The notes under the pieces: model-generated
Seen by the model: only the letters and a program-made list of their open reading frames with translations
Databases searched by the model: none
Told to the model about the DNA's origin: nothing
In this document: positions 33,911-43,275 of the stretch, piece after piece
Position numbering within the stretch: position 1 is the first letter of the stretch
Layout of the letters: each line of letters starts with the position of its first letter
Program-made: the position numbers and the translations under genes
Origin: Natrinema pellirubrum DSM 15624
Lineage (GTDB): Archaea; Halobacteriota; Halobacteria; Halobacteriales; Natrialbaceae
DNA length: 64,000 nucleotides
NCBI RefSeq assembly: GCF_000230735.2
Contig: NC_019962.1
Coordinates: forward strand, 930,001 to 994,000
Direction: 5' to 3'

Positions 33911-34918
33911 TTACTCCTCGGGCTCGTCTCGAGCGATCCGCTCGAGACGGCGACGTTGCTCGCGGTGCAGCGTCACGAGCATGTCCGAGAGGACGCCGAA
34001 CATGAGCAGTTGCACGCCGAGGATGATCGCGGCCGCCGAGACCAGTGCGATGACCTCGTGGCTCTGCTGGTACTGGATCCACTCCCAGAGGACGTACATC
34101 GCGATGAGGCCGCCGGAGACGATGCCGGTGACGCCGAGGCTCCCGAAGTAAAACAGCGGGTTGTTCGTCTTGGCGAGCGAGTACAGCGCGAGCAGGATAG
34201 TGCCGCCGTCTTTGACCGGGTGAAGGTTGGTTTCGGACTCCTCGGGACGGGCACTGTAACTGATCGGAACGACGGTCGTTTCGATCCCGTGTTTGACACA
34301 CTCGACGGCGAGTTCGGTCTCGATCGTAAAGCCGTCCGAGTCGAGCGACAGGCGCTCGAAGGAGTCGACGGTAAAGGCTCGGTACCCCGAGAGAATGTCC
34401 TCGTAGTTCGCGCCGTGGACGAACCCGAACGCGCGGTTTATCACGCGGTTGCCGAACCCGTTCAGCGCCCGCATCGCGTCGTCGTCCATGTCTGCGAATC
34501 GGTTACCGATGACGTGTTCGTAGCCCCGGGAGAGCGGTTCGATCATCCGGTCGGCGTCGGCCGGATCGTAGGTCCCGTCGCCGTCGAGCATCAACACGTA
34601 CGGAACCGTGATGTATTCGAGGGCCTCGCGGACGGCCTGGCCCTTTCCGCTGCCCGACTGGACGATCACCTCGGCACCGTGATCACGGGCGATCTCGCGA
34701 GTCTCGTCGCTCGAGTCGCCGTCGATGACGACGACGTTCGTGTATCCCTCGTCGTAAAAGCCCTCGATCACGTCGCCGATCGTGGCGGCCTCGTTGAGCG
34801 TGGGAATGAGGATACAGACCTCGTCGGGGGCGATCTCGCGGGAGTCGTCGGTCATCGCGACGATCCCCCCGCCGTCCGGCTGGAGGGCCGAACCCGAACG
34901 TACCACGTCATCCTCCAT
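33911..34918 (-). CDS. aglJ: Dolichyl-phosphate hexosyltransferase AglJ (GT2)
   Basis: A 335-residue membrane-associated glycosyltransferase that adds the first sugar to dolichyl phosphate in haloarchaeal N-glycosylation (established for Haloferax AglJ). The GT2 domain is opened by ILIPTLNEAATIGDVIEGF and has the D-x-D motif in MLDGDGTYDP. Two hydrophobic segments at the C terminus (around FGSLGVTGIVSGGLIAMYVL and VIALVSAAAIILGVQLLMF) anchor it. The first in-frame ATG is used; an ATG at 34855 would remove 21 residues before the conserved part. It is the first core gene on the left side of the agl region, followed by aglM and aglF. Confidence 0.9.
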   Translation of the reverse strand: MEDDVVRSGSALQPDGGGIVAMTDDSREIAPDEVCILIPTLNEAATIGDVIEGFYDEGYTNVVVIDGDSSDETREIARDHGAEVIVQSGSGKGQAVREALEYITVPYVLMLDGDGTYDPADADRMIEPLSRGYEHVIGNRFADMDDDAMRALNGFGNRVINRAFGFVHGANYEDILSGYRAFTVDSFERLSLDSDGFTIETELAVECVKHGIETTVVPISYSARPEESETNLHPVKDGGTILLALYSLAKTNNPLFYFGSLGVTGIVSGGLIAMYVLWEWIQYQQSHEVIALVSAAAIILGVQLLMFGVLSDMLVTLHREQRRRLERIARDEPEE

Positions 34919-35149
34919 CGGTGACTACTCCCCGGCGTAACTGCAAAAGGTTGCTGATTGATCACTGGCGGGCTTTTAACTGATCCCAGCGCCGTGGCGA
35001 CTCGTGTAACGGCGACGGGCGATTCGACTGCGATCGGGGCGCTGTTCGATCGGTGGGCGGCCCTGCTCTCGCTCGGGCGATTATCGCCGACGCGAGCATT
35101 ACGGGGACGGAACAGCTGCTGACTGATGCCCAGTCCCGTGATCAGCGGG

Positions 35150-36439
35150 CTACCAGGTCAGCCCTTCGTAGACCTCGAGTGCGTCCTCGTCGACATCGAT
35201 CCGGCGGCCGTCGACCAGGACCTTGCGGGCCATTCCGTCGAACGAGAGATCGTCGAACTCGGGCCAGTCGGTCGCGACGACCGCGCCGTCCGCGTCTGCA
35301 AGCGCGCCTTCTGCCGAGTCGGCGTACTCGATGTCGGGGTAGTCGGGCCGAACGTTTTCGATCGCGACGGGATCGTAGGCGACGACGTCCGCGCCGCGCG
35401 CCGTCAGGGCGTCGATCACGTCCAGCGCACGGGACTTGCGTATGTCGTCGGTGCCAGGCTTGAACGCCAGTCCGAGTACCGCGATGCGGGCACCCTCGAG
35501 GGGGACGTGATCCGCGAGGAGGGCGACGAGTCGCCGTGGTTGTCCGTCGTTGACTGCGACGGTCGCATCGAGCAGTTCCGGCTCGTATCCCTGTTCGCGG
35601 GCACCGGCCCGCAGGGCGTTGACGTCCTTCGGGAAACAGGAGCCGCCCCAGCCCAGACCGGAGCGCATGAACCGTTCGGAGATCCGATCATCGAGCCCGA
35701 CCGCCTCGAGTACTTCGTAGGCGTCCGCACCGTAGGCCTTGGCGACGTTGCCCAGTTCGTTGACCAGCGAGACCTTCGACGCGAGGAAAGCGTTGTTCGC
35801 GTACTTGATGAGTTCGGCCTCACGGATGTCGGTCTCGACCAGATCGGTCCCGTCGCGCTCGAGAATGGGGGAGTACAGCTCGCGGAGGATAGCCGCCGTT
35901 TCGTCGCTCGCCGTACCGAAGACGACCTTGTCCGGCTCGAGGAAGTCCTGTACCGCGGTTCCCATCCGAAGGAACTCGGGGTTCATCGCGACCTCGATCC
36001 CCTCGCCGATGGGGGTGCCGGACTCGGCCTCGAGGATCGGTGCGACGACGTCTTCGGTGGTCCCGGGTAGGACCGTACTCTTGACAACCACGAGGTGGTC
36101 GTCGTCTTTGCCCGCCAGGGCGCGGCCGAGCGACTCCGCCCCGGCCTCCATGATCGCGAGATCGAGACTGCCGTCGTCGGCCTGAGGCGTCGGGAGACAG
36201 AGGAAGGTGACGTCCGTTTCGCGGACTGCGTCGTAGTTGGTCGTCGCGCGGAGGCGGGTGCCGGCGTGGTCGGCGATCCGCTCGGCGAGCCCGGACTCGT
36301 GGATCGGTGCCTCGCCAGCGTTTATCGTGGCGACGATGTCCTCGTCAACCTCGATGTTGATTACGTCGTGACCGAGATCCGCGAGACAGGCGGCGACGGT
36401 CGTACCGACGTAGCCGCTGCCGACGATAGAGACGTGCAT
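35150..36439 (-). CDS. aglM: UDP-glucose 6-dehydrogenase AglM
   Basis: A 429-residue cytoplasmic enzyme that oxidises UDP-glucose to UDP-glucuronate with NAD. The N-terminal dinucleotide fold starts MHVSIVGSGYVGTTVAACLA. The catalytic Cys is in GLGWGGSCFPKDVNAL. IKYANNAFLASKVSLVNELG and VLGLAFKPGTDDIRKS are family signatures. In Haloferax AglM supplies hexuronic acids for N-glycans; here the product could also feed the decarboxylase-like enzyme further along. It is flanked by aglJ and an aglF-like gene on the same strand. Confidence 0.94.
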   Translation of the reverse strand: MHVSIVGSGYVGTTVAACLADLGHDVINIEVDEDIVATINAGEAPIHESGLAERIADHAGTRLRATTNYDAVRETDVTFLCLPTPQADDGSLDLAIMEAGAESLGRALAGKDDDHLVVVKSTVLPGTTEDVVAPILEAESGTPIGEGIEVAMNPEFLRMGTAVQDFLEPDKVVFGTASDETAAILRELYSPILERDGTDLVETDIREAELIKYANNAFLASKVSLVNELGNVAKAYGADAYEVLEAVGLDDRISERFMRSGLGWGGSCFPKDVNALRAGAREQGYEPELLDATVAVNDGQPRRLVALLADHVPLEGARIAVLGLAFKPGTDDIRKSRALDVIDALTARGADVVAYDPVAIENVRPDYPDIEYADSAEGALADADGAVVATDWPEFDDLSFDGMARKVLVDGRRIDVDEDALEVYEGLTW

Positions 36440-36514
36440 GAACGGAGTGTCGAGCAGTATCGATTAGTGGTTTTGGGTTCGAGACGACGGTCGATCGATC
36501 GTTCGGTCGTCCCG

Positions 36515-37246
36515 TTACTGGTCGTCTTCGTCCTCGGGTTCGGCGAGTCGTTTTTCTGCTCTCTCTCGATCCTCCGGATAGCCGACGTCGATACGCCAGC
36601 CGTCCATCCGGATCGCATCGATCGTCCGTCCCGACTGGATGAGCAAGTCGATCGCGTCCGGTAGCTCGTACTCGCCGCGGTCGGAGGGCTGGACGAGATG
36701 GCAGGCGTGGAATATCTCCGGCGTGAACGTGTAGAACCCCGTCATGACGAGGTTCGACGGCGGGTCATCCGGTTTCTCCGTTACCTCGACGATCTCGCCG
36801 TACTCGTTGGTATCGAGGACGCCGTAGCGGGAGGCCTCGTCGTACGGGACCTCTTCGACGAGGAAGGCGGCATCGGCCCGTTCCTCCCGTTGGCGGTTGA
36901 TCACGTCCCCGAGGTTCGCCCGGAAAACGTTGTCTCCGAGCATGAGCATGAAGTCGTCGTCGACGTGGGGTTCCGCCTGCAGGATGGCGTGAGCGAGTCC
37001 GAGTTGCTCGCGCTGGTGGGCGTACGTGATCGGAACGCCGCGGTACTCGTCGCCGTAGCGCTCGATGATCTTCTCTTTCATGTAGCCGACGACGAGGACG
37101 AACTCGGTCGCACCGATCTCGATGAGGTTGTCCATGACGTCCTCGATGAGGGGGGTTCCGTCAACCTCGACGAGAACCTTCGGCTTGTCTTCGGTAAGCG
37201 GCCGGAGGCGGGTTCCTTTACCTGCAGCTAAGATAACTGCTTGCAT
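36515..37246 (-). CDS. aglF: Glucose-1-phosphate uridylyltransferase, AglF-like
   Basis: A 243-residue cytoplasmic sugar-nucleotide synthase that joins UTP and glucose-1-phosphate. MQAVILAAGKGTRLRPLTED is the nucleotidyltransferase signature with Arg and Lys for the triphosphate. The metal-binding Asp is in MLMLGDNVF, and VTEKPDDPPSNLVMTGFYTF is the usual sugar-binding region. It supplies UDP-glucose to the neighbouring aglM product. A thymidylyltransferase function cannot be excluded from sequence alone. After it the composition becomes AT-richer. Confidence 0.88.
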   Translation of the reverse strand: MQAVILAAGKGTRLRPLTEDKPKVLVEVDGTPLIEDVMDNLIEIGATEFVLVVGYMKEKIIERYGDEYRGVPITYAHQREQLGLAHAILQAEPHVDDDFMLMLGDNVFRANLGDVINRQREERADAAFLVEEVPYDEASRYGVLDTNEYGEIVEVTEKPDDPPSNLVMTGFYTFTPEIFHACHLVQPSDRGEYELPDAIDLLIQSGRTIDAIRMDGWRIDVGYPEDRERAEKRLAEPEDEDDQ

Positions 37247-37752
37247 GTCAGGTATAGTTCAACCCGCTGGTCATATATCTTCGGGAACGCCTCATGTAAG
37301 GTTACGTATTGTCCTCGACGGGCAGGTGAACGGCTAAGCGAAGAATTGCCACGTACTCTCGTCCAAAACTCCCGTGAGATCGCGGGCGGTAGTGAAGGCT
37401 ACGCTCGATGATGAGGACGACGGTCATCAGGAGTGTGGTACCGAGCCGGTAAATGAGTTCATCGACCGATATCTCGAGGTTGACGAGTCGTCGGGATACG
37501 CGGCACACTGGCTTGACGCGCGCGGTTGGGATGGTGTACCCACTACATCTCTCGAGTCGCAAGGGTGCGAGTGTGCGGAATACGGTGGTATCGGCATCGC
37601 TATCGGTCCAGATGAGGCGTACAGGACGACATATCGGATCGGATGTTGATATCCCTCGTATGGTTCGGTATGTGATCGTCACCTGAACCTCTTCTCTATA
37701 CCACTGGCTGTACTCTGGCGAGCAGTATCTCGGACGAGTGACTTGAAGTGGC
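37247..37752. other. Gap at the left edge of the accessory glycosylation island
   Basis: About 500 bases without a convincing gene. A minus-strand open frame of about 174 codons crosses it (37302-37826), but its Arg/Cys-rich, acid-poor composition is not haloarchaeal and it overlaps the flippase gene. It may be a decayed gene or plain intergenic DNA. Composition drops toward AT compared with the aglF gene. Confidence 0.45.
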
Positions 37753-39204
37753 TCATGTCGAGATAATCGGCAGTTTGACGGGCAAGTTGCGATCGATGGT
37801 TGCGCGAAACTGCGCGGAAATCGCAAACAGAACTAGGAAGTACACGGTCGCACCAAGGCCAGTCAGGGCGACGACAGTGGCGGCGTTGTGGCCCAGGAGA
37901 CGATAGGTATTCTCGATCCACAATATGCCGTAGACAACGGCCCCCATCAGGAGCGCAGCAATCCACTGGCGGGCGATTTCGCGATACGGGGTTGCGAAGT
38001 TGATGAGGGTCTTGAGCATATAGTAGGCGACCACGAGGCTGATGGTGACCGAGAGCGCCGTCGCGACTGCGGCACCGATCCATCCGTAGACATAAACGAG
38101 GACGACGTTGAGTGCGAGGTTGGCGACAATGAAGAGGGCATTGATGCGAAAGGAGAGATCCGGTCGATCGATAGCGTTGAGGGTGGTGAGGATTTGGTTC
38201 TGATAGGCGTAAAAGAGGGCTGCAACGATCAAAATGAGAAGCACTCTGGTCCCTTGGGTGAACTCATCACCATAGATCCGAAGGAGGCGTTCATCGAGCA
38301 GCATACCCCCAACGAAGCCGGGTATTAGCACGAATCCAGTATAAGAGAGTACGTCCTCGACAAGCCTAGCGACCTCTTGTGGATCGTGTTGAGCGGAAAG
38401 TTCACTCATTTCCGGAAAGACAGTAGCGCCCATGGAACTGCTGAAAAGAATGAGAAACATGGCTATATTCCATGCGATCGAATAAATCCCAATCAATGCA
38501 GACGGGACGAAAAATCCCAGCACTATAACGTCAGTGTAATTGAACATCCTCGACTGAAGCCCACCAAGCCAAGCGTACTTGGCGTAGTCGAATAAGCTCT
38601 GAAAGTGCCGTTTTCGTGGAACAGAGATTGCGTCTATATTTCTGATTATAACCAACCCACCAATCGTGAAAACGAGCAGGTAGCCAGCCGCATAACCGAG
38701 GAATAGTCCCGTGAGTCCTAATCCAGCAGCCACCGCACTGATCTGGAGCACGGCTCTACTACTGGTTCGCACTGGGGAGAGGATTCCCTGTAGATGGACA
38801 AGGTGGAGTCCCTGCAAAACCGATGAGATAATCGACCAAGAGAGTGTAACGAAAAGAAGTAAGAAAATGTAGACTGTAGATGTATGACCGATGTAGCTAT
38901 TAACATATGGACGAAAGATAAGTAGACCGATAGTGAGTATCACGAACAATATCCCGACAAAGAGGATACCAGCCACAGCGTACTGTTCTCTTTCTTCGCC
39001 CTCACTGACCCGTTTCGTGACTGCTTCTGACACTCCAACCTTCCCGGCGATCGCTAACCATGAAACGACGCCGAGAACAAGATAGTACGTTCCCAGTGGG
39101 TCCGCACCGAGTAGTCTCGCAAAATAAATGGTCGCGATGAAGCCGAGAATTGATGTTACTACTCGCGATAGGAAATAAATTATCGAAGTCTGGCCGATTT
39201 TCAT
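37753..39204 (-). CDS. Oligosaccharide flippase, Wzx/MATE-like
   Basis: A 483-residue membrane protein with about 14 hydrophobic segments. The opening IIYFLSRVVTSILGFIATIYFARLLG is typical of polysaccharide flippases of the MVF superfamily. Such proteins move lipid-linked oligosaccharides across the membrane; in Haloferax AglR is proposed for a similar task with dolichyl-phosphate mannose. Codon use and composition are AT-richer than in aglJ, aglM and aglF, suggesting transfer. A 36-base gap separates it from the decarboxylase-like gene upstream in transcription. Confidence 0.87.
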   Translation of the reverse strand: MKIGQTSIIYFLSRVVTSILGFIATIYFARLLGADPLGTYYLVLGVVSWLAIAGKVGVSEAVTKRVSEGEEREQYAVAGILFVGILFVILTIGLLIFRPYVNSYIGHTSTVYIFLLLFVTLSWSIISSVLQGLHLVHLQGILSPVRTSSRAVLQISAVAAGLGLTGLFLGYAAGYLLVFTIGGLVIIRNIDAISVPRKRHFQSLFDYAKYAWLGGLQSRMFNYTDVIVLGFFVPSALIGIYSIAWNIAMFLILFSSSMGATVFPEMSELSAQHDPQEVARLVEDVLSYTGFVLIPGFVGGMLLDERLLRIYGDEFTQGTRVLLILIVAALFYAYQNQILTTLNAIDRPDLSFRINALFIVANLALNVVLVYVYGWIGAAVATALSVTISLVVAYYMLKTLINFATPYREIARQWIAALLMGAVVYGILWIENTYRLLGHNAATVVALTGLGATVYFLVLFAISAQFRATIDRNLPVKLPIIST

Positions 39205-39240
39205 AAATATTGTATCTTATTTGGGATTACGAATAGGGTG

Positions 39241-40176
39241 TTACTCTCCGAGATCGTCTATAGTCTTCTGAAGCCCTTCCTGTATATCAATTGTAGGATC
39301 CCAGTCAAAAAGGCGTTCTGCCTTGCTCACATCTGGCTTTCTTTGTGTTGGATCGTCTTCGGGAAGTGGTTCGTATGTGATTCCGCTATCTGAATCACAT
39401 ATCTGTAATACAGTTTCGGCCAAAGCCTGTATACTGATCTCGTTTTGTCCTCCGAGGTTCACGACGTCCCCTTTCATTCCACCACCATTCATTACTTTCA
39501 GTATACCATCAACCATATCGTCTACATAGCAGAACGTTCTGGTCTGATTCCCGTCTCCGTATATCGTGAGATCTTCCCCCTGTAGGGCTTGTGAAAGAAA
39601 TGTCGGAACGACTCGACCGTCATCAGGACGCATTCGCGGCCCATACGTATTGAATATCCTTACCGTTCGAACATCCACGTCGTATTCGTTATGATATGCC
39701 ACCGTTAGCGTCTCACCGAACCGTTTGGATTCGTCGTAGCAACCTCTCGGACCACGGATATTGACGTTACCATTGTATGTCTCGGGTTGCGGATGGACCT
39801 CGGGATCGCCGTACACTTCGCTCGTACTCGCGAACAACATTTTCGCGTCATGTTCAACTGCATGCTCGAGGAGATGCTTTGTCCCTTGCGTGTTCGTGAG
39901 TGCGATCTGTACGGGGAACTCTGTGAAATCTGCGGGAGAGGCTCGAGACGCTAAATGATAAATCCGATCTGCTGGTGGGAGTTCTGGCAATTTTCGAATA
40001 TCTGCCTCAATTATCCGAAATCGGTTGTGATCCCGAATCTGACTTACGTTGCTATCTTGGCCACTGCCAAAATTATCTACACAAATCACTTCTTGCCCTG
40101 ACGCAAGTAATTCTTCACAGAGATGGCTCCCTAGGAATCCTGCCCCGCCTGTGACGATCGTAGTCACTTCAGACAT
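39241..40176 (-). CDS. NAD-dependent epimerase/dehydratase, UDP-glucuronate decarboxylase-like
   Basis: A 311-residue short-chain dehydrogenase-type enzyme. The Rossmann motif is [16 protein letters not shown]. The catalytic Tyr and Lys are in [12 protein letters not shown], a form typical of UDP-glucuronic acid decarboxylases (UDP-xylose synthases). [19 protein letters not shown] and [13 protein letters not shown] are also typical. It could use the UDP-glucuronate made by AglM. A dTDP-glucose dehydratase or another epimerase is possible but less likely. The start [10 protein letters not shown] was chosen because the fold begins there; the frame extends 26 codons upstream. Confidence 0.85.
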   Translation of the reverse strand: MSEVTTIVTGGAGFLGSHLCEELLASGQEVICVDNFGSGQDSNVSQIRDHNRFRIIEADIRKLPELPPADRIYHLASRASPADFTEFPVQIALTNTQGTKHLLEHAVEHDAKMLFASTSEVYGDPEVHPQPETYNGNVNIRGPRGCYDESKRFGETLTVAYHNEYDVDVRTVRIFNTYGPRMRPDDGRVVPTFLSQALQGEDLTIYGDGNQTRTFCYVDDMVDGILKVMNGGGMKGDVVNLGGQNEISIQALAETVLQICDSDSGITYEPLPEDDPTQRKPDVSKAERLFDWDPTIDIQEGLQKTIDDLGE

Positions 40177-40507
40177 TGAGTGGAAGTTTCTTGCCGAGAG
40201 TAAAACCGTAACGGTGATCTTCTGATATTCCCCTCCCAAAATGGAGTCTGACAATAATGTTTGTTTTATTCATTATTTTATATAAACTATTAACCAAAGC
40301 ATAAAAATCCATTCAATGATTCATAGATGGAATCGGTTAATGGGCTACAAATATAATAAAAGTATATAATAATTATCGGATTAGTACCTGATATTATATA
40401 TTAAATATGTCTCTAATCGTAGTCTGAATGCCGAAGTTGTACTTTAGCATGACCTCAATGGGGTGAGTCGGAAAACCTAATCAGCGATCGTCATCAATGA
40501 ACAACAC
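40177..40507. other. AT-rich intergenic region inside the island
   Basis: About 330 bases, strongly AT-rich, with long A/T runs around 40255-40400. I see no gene, RNA or clear repeat. It probably holds the promoter of the decarboxylase-like gene (reading to the left) and the end of the sulfatase-like gene's transcript. Confidence 0.45.
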
Positions 40508-41956
40508 TTATTTCATATACCCCATCTGTTCAAGATGCTCCATCGTACTATCTGAGAGTTCTTCGTTACCCGTTTTCTTCCTTTTTAGATCCCCATGGTG
40601 GCTGGTTATAATATCTCGATATCTTTTGATGTCGCTAGAATCACCAGCGAATTTTTCTTGCTCGGGATACCAGATGAGCTTTTCATCAGAAGAAGCATAG
40701 AGAACGAATTGCTTCTTTGGTGGGAGATCAGACTTCGAAATATCAAGGGTATCTACTGCTTCCCAGAGATGATCAATCGGTTCGGAATTATAATAGGTGT
40801 ATGCAAACTGTCGTTCTTCTTTCAGTAAATTTATACTATTTGTTTCGGGGAATTGCGTATCTGAAAGACTGAGAATAGTAGCATAAAGGTCAATCAATGA
40901 TACTGGTTGCTTAATTCTACCTGTTGGTAGATTTCCTGTTGGATCACGAATTAACAAGGGAACACGAATCAGTGAGTTAGCCACCGAAAAGTGGTGTCCA
41001 AAAGTTCCGTCTTCACGAAAATTATCTCCGTGATCTCCAAAGACGATCAATACTGTATTCTCCCACTTCCCCTCTTCCTGGAGTGCCTTGACTAATTGTT
41101 TGAGAAGATCATCGCAATATCGTATACCACCACGATAGAGATTTCTAAACATTTCAACTTCGCTTTCTGGGACATCCGTCTGTCCAAGAATAGATTTGAT
41201 TCTATTGATCCGATTTCCATAGATCTTCCACTGCCATATTGCGCCGTTCTTTGATAGAGCCCAATCCCCCTGATCAGTGAACATTTGATGGTAAGGTGCC
41301 GGTGGAGTGTATGTCCAATGAGCCTCATTGAGATGAAGGAACCAACAAAACGGAGCTGATATGTCTTGAAGCGCCTCCGTCGCTTCTGATATCGTCTTAG
41401 CACCACCAGAGCAAAACTCGATGTCACTTGAGTTACGAGACCACTCTCGATATAGCTTCCACCTGAAATGATGTTGCTTAACGTATTTCCACTGGTCGTC
41501 AAGGTATCGCAAGAGTTCCTTGCTATTTGAGGAGTACTTTTCTACGCTCTCCGCAATACGAACTTTCAGTGGATCGGAAGTATCTGTATCGTCTCCATTT
41601 TCTCCGTTTTCTAACCTCTCAAAGCCCCGAAGAATACCTGCAGTATTGAGCCAACCATTTCGGAAAAACGCTGTCGTGGAATATCCGTTCTTGGTGAGTA
41701 GTTCTGGAAACGTCGGATGATCTCCCAGTACATTTCCTTCTGCAAGAATCCCGTGTTCAGGTGGATAAAGGCCTGAAAAAACAGAAGTATGTACCGGAAG
41801 AGTCCATGTAGAAGGGGTGATTGCGTTCTCATATACAGTGGATTCGTCTGTAAGTGATTCTAAAAAAGGTGTTGTAGGTTTTGAATCGTCAAGAAAAGAA
41901 CAGAAGTCGGCTCGGAGACTATCGATTGAGACGCAGACGATATTCGGTGGTTCCAT
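40508..41956 (-). CDS. Sulfatase-like protein (alkaline phosphatase superfamily)
   Basis: A 482-residue enzyme-like protein. NIVCVSIDSLRAD carries the first metal Asp and ITPSTWTLPVHTSVFSG the putative nucleophile region. VFGDHGDNFREDGTFGHHF carries the second metal set (D-H plus H). The fold covers sulfatases, phosphoglycerol transferases and phosphoethanolamine transferases. The classical sulfatase C/S-x-P-x-R motif is not present, so the reaction is uncertain. There is no signal peptide; the protein is probably cytoplasmic. The C-terminal EHLEQMGYMK resembles a tail often seen in haloarchaeal members. Composition is AT-rich, as for its neighbours. Confidence 0.83.
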   Translation of the reverse strand: MEPPNIVCVSIDSLRADFCSFLDDSKPTTPFLESLTDESTVYENAITPSTWTLPVHTSVFSGLYPPEHGILAEGNVLGDHPTFPELLTKNGYSTTAFFRNGWLNTAGILRGFERLENGENGDDTDTSDPLKVRIAESVEKYSSNSKELLRYLDDQWKYVKQHHFRWKLYREWSRNSSDIEFCSGGAKTISEATEALQDISAPFCWFLHLNEAHWTYTPPAPYHQMFTDQGDWALSKNGAIWQWKIYGNRINRIKSILGQTDVPESEVEMFRNLYRGGIRYCDDLLKQLVKALQEEGKWENTVLIVFGDHGDNFREDGTFGHHFSVANSLIRVPLLIRDPTGNLPTGRIKQPVSLIDLYATILSLSDTQFPETNSINLLKEERQFAYTYYNSEPIDHLWEAVDTLDISKSDLPPKKQFVLYASSDEKLIWYPEQEKFAGDSSDIKRYRDIITSHHGDLKRKKTGNEELSDSTMEHLEQMGYMK

Positions 41957-42033
41957 ATCTGGTCTCTAAGAGATGTCTTATAATGAACTTTCGGTCTCAT
42001 CAGGCACTGGTTGACCGATACGGCCTGCCCCTT

Positions 42034-43275
42034 TCATACTTTATTTAATAATTTTTTCAGCTTTTCCGTATTCACATGGATATCTCGGTGAACCGTTTCC
42101 ACATCCATACAAGCATATGTATGATTCAGTGGCTGAGAAATAGTATAGAAAAGACCAGGATTTATACTCGAAGTTTTTGGCCCTAATAGCTCGATCACAG
42201 TGGCATCAGAAGCAAACAGCATATTAATTAGTCCTGCACCATGTGCTCCGATGATTATTTCTGCATTAGAAAACAACCTTATTTGCTCCGCTAGAGAATA
42301 TTCTGAAAGAATATATTTTTCAAAGTCATACTCTGAGAGGGTGGCCATAACCTCCTGTTCATTAAGAGTCCGTCGAGCGGTTGCATCTTCGCGCGAAATA
42401 TAGATACGAGGCCTATCTTTTTCTCTTGTATTGTTTGGTGTATTTTCCCCGATCCGATCTAATATCCACTTGAAGTTCTTCTTCGACATAATTGGGGGCC
42501 GGTTCCCAGTTTCTGAAGATGCTTCTGACCGATATCGAGAAAGAATATATCGGTCTGCGTGAACTGGTTTTCCAGGCCACTCAACGATATTATAGTCTCC
42601 AAATCCAAGTAACTCGAGAGAATCTCGTAACCACTCGGGGGGATCCGCTGGGATCATTAGTGTGACTTCGTCCGCCCCTGGATAGTGTTGTAACCCTTCT
42701 AAGCGAGGGAGATAGTTACCAAACCAGTGATAGTAATTTTTGTCATACGGTCCGACTAAAGACAGGAGCGTATCAAACTCTTTCTTTTTTTGGAAGGCAC
42801 TTCGTCCACTTGGTGTAATTCCATTCGTCCCAGCCGATAGTAACCCGATCAGTATGTTTTTAGATGACAGTCCGGTTTCTGGTAAATATCCATATTCACA
42901 GACTGGAATACCATAAGACGAGATAATGGTCGTATTTTCTATTTCGTATACGGCTGGAGGTTTCGTTTGGACGCTCTTTGGATAGTTTTTCCGAAAAGCT
43001 TGTGCATAGTCTTCAGGCGTTTCTGGGAGAATCGGTAGGTCTAACTTGTACGTTTCAACCCCTTCATATTGATTAAAAAATTTAGTGCTAGAAGCCCCGG
43101 ATAATTTCTCTTCAGGCACCCTTTCCTCTTCTATTTTGTCTTCAAAAACCCATGATATTTTCCGATTTAATATATACCTGGTAGCACTTGACAGGGTAGA
43201 AGAGAAACCCGCCTGATGTATGCTTCGCTTTATCCTCGGCCAGTGTTCAAGCATACTAATCCGTTCCACTTCCAT
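42034..43275 (-). CDS. GT61 (DUF563) family glycosyltransferase
   Basis: A 413-residue glycosyltransferase-like protein. The C-terminal half has the GT61 signature: LSEYSLAEQIRLFSNAEI followed by IIGAHGAGLINMLFASDATVIELLGP. A pattern of Trp/Tyr and charged segments around DKNYYHWFGNYLPRLEGL marks the N-terminal donor-site region. The family includes xylosyl-, glucosaminyl- and other transferases. In this island it probably adds a sugar to a surface glycan, and with the decarboxylase-like gene nearby xylose is an attractive but unproven donor sugar. Composition is AT-rich. Confidence 0.83.
   Translation of the reverse strand: MEVERISMLEHWPRIKRSIHQAGFSSTLSSATRYILNRKISWVFEDKIEEERVPEEKLSGASSTKFFNQYEGVETYKLDLPILPETPEDYAQAFRKNYPKSVQTKPPAVYEIENTTIISSYGIPVCEYGYLPETGLSSKNILIGLLSAGTNGITPSGRSAFQKKKEFDTLLSLVGPYDKNYYHWFGNYLPRLEGLQHYPGADEVTLMIPADPPEWLRDSLELLGFGDYNIVEWPGKPVHADRYILSRYRSEASSETGNRPPIMSKKNFKWILDRIGENTPNNTREKDRPRIYISREDATARRTLNEQEVMATLSEYDFEKYILSEYSLAEQIRLFSNAEIIIGAHGAGLINMLFASDATVIELLGPKTSSINPGLFYTISQPLNHTYACMDVETVHRDIHVNTEKLKKLLNKV

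Noticed and set aside
37302-37826. 174-codon minus-strand frame at the island edge
   Set aside because: It overlaps the start of the flippase coding region, is Arg/Cys-rich and acid-poor, and has no recognisable domain. It could be gene debris but is not supported as a gene.
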